Of a stretch of 33,451 bases of DNA, positions 30,042 to 33,451 are shown piece by piece; position 1 is the stretch's first letter, and each line of letters starts with the position of its first letter. Location: the NCBI GenBank assembly GCA_003249555.1, contig QKIQ01000107.1, positions 1 through 33,451 on the forward strand. Reading direction: 5' to 3'. The notes under the pieces were generated by a model. That model was not told the origin of the DNA. It saw only the letters and a program-made list of their open reading frames with translations, and did no database searches. This stretch comes from Clostridia bacterium. Its GTDB lineage: Bacteria; Bacillota; Clostridia; Christensenellales; SZUA-584. Made by a program: the position numbers and the translations under genes.

Positions 30042-31327
30042 TTTCCCCCCTCGAACCGTATGGTTGCGCTTTTTGCATGGGCGTTTAGCCCTTCGGCTTT
30101 AGCAAAGCGGTCGATGTCCTGATAACAACCGGCCAAGCCTTGCTTGTCATAACAGACATAGTTCATCGTTTTGGTGAAATTGTCCACCGATAACGGCGAC
30201 GAAAACCGGGCTGTACCGGAAGTCGGCAGTACATGGTTAGGCCCCGCAAAATAATCACCGAGCGGCTCCGGAGAATATTCTCCAAGAAATACCGCACCCG
30301 CGTTCTTAACCTTGAGTAAATCGGCCTTTGGATCTGATGTCAGAATCTCAAGATGCTCTGGCGCAATACTGTTCGCAATGTCGAACGCTTCGTCAATGGT
30401 CGCTGTCAAGACGATTGTACCATAATCCTTCAAAGATTGCGCGGCAATTTCGCGCCTTGGCAGCTCCTCAAGCTGTTTTTCGATCTCTGCCGCAGCACGT
30501 TCAGCCAGTGATTTGTCCGGTGTCAGCAGCACGCTTGCCGCCTTTTCATCGTGTTCCGCTTGTGAAAGGAAGTCCGCCGCGACATAAGTGGGATTGGCGC
30601 TGCTGTCCGCTACAATCAGCACTTCAGATGGGCCTGCGATCATATCGATGCCCACCACGCCATACACCTCGCGTTTAGCGGCTGCCACATAGGCGTTGCC
30701 AGGGCCGGTGATAACATCCACCTTCGGAACGCTTGCTGTGCCGTAAGCCAGCGCTGCTACGGCCTGCGCCCCGCCGATTTTAAGAATCATATCCGCTCCG
30801 GCTATGTGTGCCGCAACCAGCGTCAGTGGCTCGATGACCCCTTCCTTTCCGGGTGGTGTTACCATCACAATCTGCTCCACGCCCGCGATTTTGGCGGGAA
30901 TGATGTTCATGAGCACACTGGAAGGATACGCGGCTTTACCGCCGGGCACATAGACGCCTGCGCGCTGCATGGGCAGAACGATCCTACCCGTGACAGCACC
31001 GCCGATTTTTCGCTCATAGTCTTTTCGCTTTTGCAGTTCGTGAAAAGCTTTAATGTTTTCGGCGCTTTTTTTTAACGTGTTCAGCAAATCATCGGGTACA
31101 ACGCGATAAGCATCATCAATTTCGTCCTGTGCCACACGAATATTATCGGCATTCAGCTCAAAACCGTCAAATTTTTTTGTGTATTCAAACAGAGCCGCAT
31201 CTCCTTTTTGTACAATGCTTTGAATGATTTCACGCACTGCGCCCATCACATTGTCTTCCACGGATGCTTTGCGTCTGAGGCGGCTTCTGACCGATTTTAT
31301 ATCTCCGGAATCGTATATCTTAATCAT
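30038..31327 (-). CDS. hisD: Histidinol dehydrogenase
   Basis: A 429-residue enzyme of normal length. Motifs include VPGGKAAYPSSVLMN, DVITGPGNAYVAAAK, GIDMIAGPSEVLIVAD, the zinc and catalytic region LSQAEHDEKA and GPNHVLPTSGTARF. It oxidises L-histidinol to histidine in two NAD-dependent steps. It overlaps hisG by four bases. Confidence 0.97.
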   Translation of the reverse strand: MIKIYDSGDIKSVRSRLRRKASVEDNVMGAVREIIQSIVQKGDAALFEYTKKFDGFELNADNIRVAQDEIDDAYRVVPDDLLNTLKKSAENIKAFHELQKRKDYERKIGGAVTGRIVLPMQRAGVYVPGGKAAYPSSVLMNIIPAKIAGVEQIVMVTPPGKEGVIEPLTLVAAHIAGADMILKIGGAQAVAALAYGTASVPKVDVITGPGNAYVAAAKREVYGVVGIDMIAGPSEVLIVADSSANPTYVAADFLSQAEHDEKAASVLLTPDKSLAERAAAEIEKQLEELPRREIAAQSLKDYGTIVLTATIDEAFDIANSIAPEHLEILTSDPKADLLKVKNAGAVFLGEYSPEPLGDYFAGPNHVLPTSGTARFSSPLSVDNFTKTMNYVCYDKQGLAGCYQDIDRFAKAEGLNAHAKSATIRFEGGK

Positions 31328-31959
31328 GCTTCCACCACGGCCTTTTCAATCTTTTCAATCAACGGCTTAAGAACGGCCGCTTTGATTTTCAAGCTGGCCC
31401 GATTGACTGCAAGACGCGCAGACACATCGCTGACGTCTTCAATAATTACGAGCCCGTTTTCCACCAAGGTTCTTCCACTTTCCACAATATCGAGTATCAC
31501 ATCAGACAGCCCAAGTATCGGGCCGAGTTCCACACTGCCGTGCAGCTTAATGCATTCGATGGATACGCCCTTAGATGCGTAATACCGCTTAGCAACCTCG
31601 GGATACTTGGTTGCTACGCGCATCACGGATGACGTCAGAGAGTTATCTTTCTTTGCCGGATAGCCCGCGATAGCCAAGCGGCATTTGCCGAACTTTAAAT
31701 CCACCATCTCATACAGCGGCAGATTGGCTTCAAGAAGCGTGTCTTTTCCCACGATGCCCATATCGGCCACGCCGTGATCCACGTATGTGGGAACGTCGGT
31801 GGGCTTAACCAAAATAAACCGCACGTTATTTTTATTATCGTAAAAAATGAGTTTGCGTGAATTTTCTTTCAATTCACTGCAATCAATACCGCACTTTTCT
31901 AAAATAACCATTGCTTTTTCGGCAAGTCGGCCTTTTGCGAGCGCAATTGTAATCTGCAT
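31324..31959 (-). CDS. hisG: ATP phosphoribosyltransferase, short catalytic form
   Basis: A 211-residue short-form HisG without the C-terminal ACT-like regulatory domain. It shows ITIALAKGRLAEKA, PTDVPTYVDHGVADMGIVG, and the PRPP-binding ILDIVESGRTLVENGL. It catalyses the first committed step. Short HisG needs HisZ, which is encoded 12 bases upstream. Confidence 0.97.
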   Translation of the reverse strand: MQITIALAKGRLAEKAMVILEKCGIDCSELKENSRKLIFYDNKNNVRFILVKPTDVPTYVDHGVADMGIVGKDTLLEANLPLYEMVDLKFGKCRLAIAGYPAKKDNSLTSSVMRVATKYPEVAKRYYASKGVSIECIKLHGSVELGPILGLSDVILDIVESGRTLVENGLVIIEDVSDVSARLAVNRASLKIKAAVLKPLIEKIEKAVVEA

Positions 31960-31971
31960 TATTGATTCTCC

Positions 31972-33165
31972 TTAAAAAGTTTGTAGGCAGCCGTTTTCAT
32001 CAAAATAAACGGCTTCCTTTGCCGGTAAGCGTTCTTTTTCCTTAAGCAGGCTGCCAATATCAAGTCCTGAAACGAACACGACCCGTTTTTCTTGCGATCT
32101 CATTGATTCCGCAAAGGCATAAGCAGTGCCGCAGGATTTTGCAGCACATGAAACAACAGCGTCCGTTTCATAATAGCCGCTTAATAGCCCTTGCCGCTCC
32201 ATCGCGATCATGATACGCTTGACGCCAAGCGCGAAACCTGTGGCAGGAGCAGGTTTGCCAAATTTGCCAAGCAGCTCGTCATAGCGCCCGCCGGAAACGA
32301 CGGGAAAGCCGATTCCTGTCGCCAATCCTCTAAATATGATGCCGGAATAATAAGCGATATCGTGAAGCATACCGAGGTCAATGGTGATATACTCGCTCAA
32401 TCCATACTTTGAGAGCAGTGAATAGACATTGCGCAGATTTTCCACTGCTGTAACGCAGTCGGGCTTTTGAGACAGCGCAAGCGCTTTTTCAAACACCTCA
32501 CTCCCACCGAAAAGGTCTGGCAGTATCATGATCTGACGTGTCAATTTGTCATTTATATTTAACTTCTTTGAGATTGCTTCAATGGCCATTTTATCCTTAG
32601 AATCAACAGCATGCCTCATCAGATCGATATCACTGTCTTTGAGACCGGATTCGCTGATTAACGCCTTAAAAAAAGCCACCTGACCGATATCGACCGTAAA
32701 GCTTTTGAGTCCGGCTTTTTTTAATGCTTTCACAGCCAGCGCAATCACTTCTGCATCCGCTTTGTCGCTTTCGTCACCTATGAGTTCAATGCCGGCTTGT
32801 GTGAACTCTCCCGCTTTTCCGATTGCCGGCTCTGCCGCCGCGAATGAGTTTTGTATATAAAAAAGACGCTGCGGCATGTTGTGCAGCTTGGTAGCGGCCA
32901 CACGTGCAATAGGCACAGTCAGGTCCGGGCGAAGAACGAGTATACGACCGTTGGTGTCCACGAATTTAATCATACTCTCCTGAATATATGAACCAACGCC
33001 GCTTTGAAACACATCAATATATTCATATGTGGGCGTTTCTATTTCGTCATAACCGGAAAGAATGAAAGACTTTCTCAGTGCACCTTCGATCGATTTTTTT
33101 ATATAACACTCGGCCGGGAGACAATCTTCTACACCATCAGGCACATGCATTTTGTATTTGTCCAT
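31972..33165 (-). CDS. hisZ: ATP phosphoribosyltransferase regulatory subunit (HisRS-like)
   Basis: A 397-residue paralogue of the histidyl-tRNA synthetase catalytic core. It has 'YDEIETPTYEYIDVFQSG', the motif 2-like LRPDLTVPIARVAA, 'GIELIGDESDKADAEVIALA' and a GGRYDELLGKFGKPAPATGF segment near the end of the core. It lacks a tRNA-anticodon domain and is coupled to short HisG, so it is HisZ rather than HisS. It confers histidine feedback control. First gene of the his operon; its promoter lies at 33220-33248. Confidence 0.94.
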   Translation of the reverse strand: MDKYKMHVPDGVEDCLPAECYIKKSIEGALRKSFILSGYDEIETPTYEYIDVFQSGVGSYIQESMIKFVDTNGRILVLRPDLTVPIARVAATKLHNMPQRLFYIQNSFAAAEPAIGKAGEFTQAGIELIGDESDKADAEVIALAVKALKKAGLKSFTVDIGQVAFFKALISESGLKDSDIDLMRHAVDSKDKMAIEAISKKLNINDKLTRQIMILPDLFGGSEVFEKALALSQKPDCVTAVENLRNVYSLLSKYGLSEYITIDLGMLHDIAYYSGIIFRGLATGIGFPVVSGGRYDELLGKFGKPAPATGFALGVKRIMIAMERQGLLSGYYETDAVVSCAAKSCGTAYAFAESMRSQEKRVVFVSGLDIGSLLKEKERLPAKEAVYFDENGCLQTF

Positions 33166-33194
33166 TTATGAAGCCTCGCAATTTAATGATTTAG

Positions 33195-33214
33195 CGTGTT
33201 AAAATGCTAACACG
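33195..33214. promoter_or_regulatory. Palindrome CGTGTTA-N6-TAACACG, candidate his operator
   Basis: Perfect 7-base arms lie immediately downstream of the his promoter -10, covering the expected transcription start. The position is ideal for a repressor. A TrpR-like HisR/YerC regulator is a possible binder, but this is inference. Confidence 0.5.
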
Positions 33215-33219
33215 TTTGT

Positions 33220-33248
33220 AGTTTATATGATTTATTTATATATGTCAA
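33220..33248 (-). promoter_or_regulatory. Sigma-A promoter of the his operon
   Basis: On the minus strand TTGACA (33243-33248), a 17-base spacer and TAAACT (33220-33225), leaving a leader of about 48 bases before hisZ. Confidence 0.7.
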
Positions 33249-33264
33249 CCCATCAACACAAAAA

Positions 33265-33297
33265 ACACTAAAAAAGCGCCGGACTTCCGACGCTTTT
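33265..33297. terminator. Symmetric hairpin terminator between hisZ and the right-edge gene
   Basis: AAAAGCG-C-CGG / CCG-A-CGCTTTT arms with a short loop, plus A and T flanks on both sides. It lies in the 239-base gap before the right-edge gene, upstream of the his promoter, and may insulate it from transcription entering from the right. Confidence 0.7.
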
Positions 33298-33404
33298 AAA
33301 TGTTTTTCATGGCTATTAGTCTGAGTCATCAATCAAAAGTCCATAAATACGGGCAATACAAGGTGTAGAATGCTGCCATAGTAACTGAAAAGGTGGAAAA
33401 GAGC

Positions 33405-33451
33405 TATGGCAACGAAAAAACGTGTCGGTTTGGAAGACATACAAAGACGAT
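33405..33451 (+). CDS. N-terminus of an unidentified protein (runs off right edge)
   Basis: Only 15 codons are visible: MATKKRVGLEDIQRR. The ATG is preceded by AGGTGGAAAAGAGCT, an acceptable ribosome binding site. The stretch 33298-33404 before it shows no other gene. The peptide is too short to assign a family. Confidence 0.5.

Noticed and set aside
1-33451. CRISPR array, prophage or rRNA genes
   Set aside because: No regularly spaced repeat arrays, phage structural or integrase genes, or rRNA sequences were seen.

Overview
The window looks like a chromosomal segment of an anaerobic, endospore-forming member of class Clostridia. The evidence is a complete spoIIAA-spoIIAB-sigF operon followed by spoVAC-spoVAD-spoVAE, plus genes for spore photoproduct lyase and YunB. 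A BirA-type operator, an FMN riboswitch and Firmicutes-style promoters and ribosome binding sites agree with this. No species is assigned; assignments rest on reading motifs and recalled family features, since no database search was possible.

Layout. (1) 1-900: accessory edge with the N-terminus of a type I restriction-modification HsdM subunit, a Phd/YefM-type antitoxin directly upstream, and a gene-poor stretch with IS-like direct repeats. (2) 900-3464: an RlmD/RumA-type RNA methyltransferase lacking the Asp-Pro-Pro of its usual DPPRKG loop, and splB behind a sigma-G-like promoter. (3) 3586-6006: an ECF sigma factor and two lipoproteins (DUF4349 and SIMPL/DUF541). A GGAACC-N16-CGTCTA promoter in front of the lipoproteins suggests they are targets of the neighbouring sigma factor. 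(4) 6082-7209: bioY with a BirA operator, and a DUF4870-like membrane protein. (5) 7213-13166: a long leftward directon. It starts at an FMN riboswitch with ribU, then tsaE-tsaB-rimI, then an alpha/beta hydrolase, a membrane-anchored MurF-like ligase and ddl. (6) 13175-15252: a BofC-like protein, yebC and yunB.

(7) 15396-20821: two convergent class A penicillin-binding proteins. (8) 20935-24767: the sporulation core, with a Spo0A box and a sigma-H promoter before spoIIAA-AB-sigF, two small unannotated ORFs, then spoVAC-AD-AE. (9) 24787-25733: a DegV protein. (10) 25934-26668: a tRNA operon (Val-Asp-Gly-Cys-Leu) with a strong promoter and terminator; its first gene, tRNA-Val, has lost its 5' part. 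(11) 26752-33248: the histidine operon hisZ-G-D-B-H-A-F-IE, lacking hisC and a histidinol-phosphatase. A rightward gene begins at the right edge.

The most notable points are the candidate ECF sigma/lipoprotein regulon with a possibly leaderless sigma transcript, the hydrolase / membrane-MurF / Ddl cassette, the small ORFs between sigF and spoVAC, the methyltransferase with a missing catalytic loop, and the truncated tRNA-Val.
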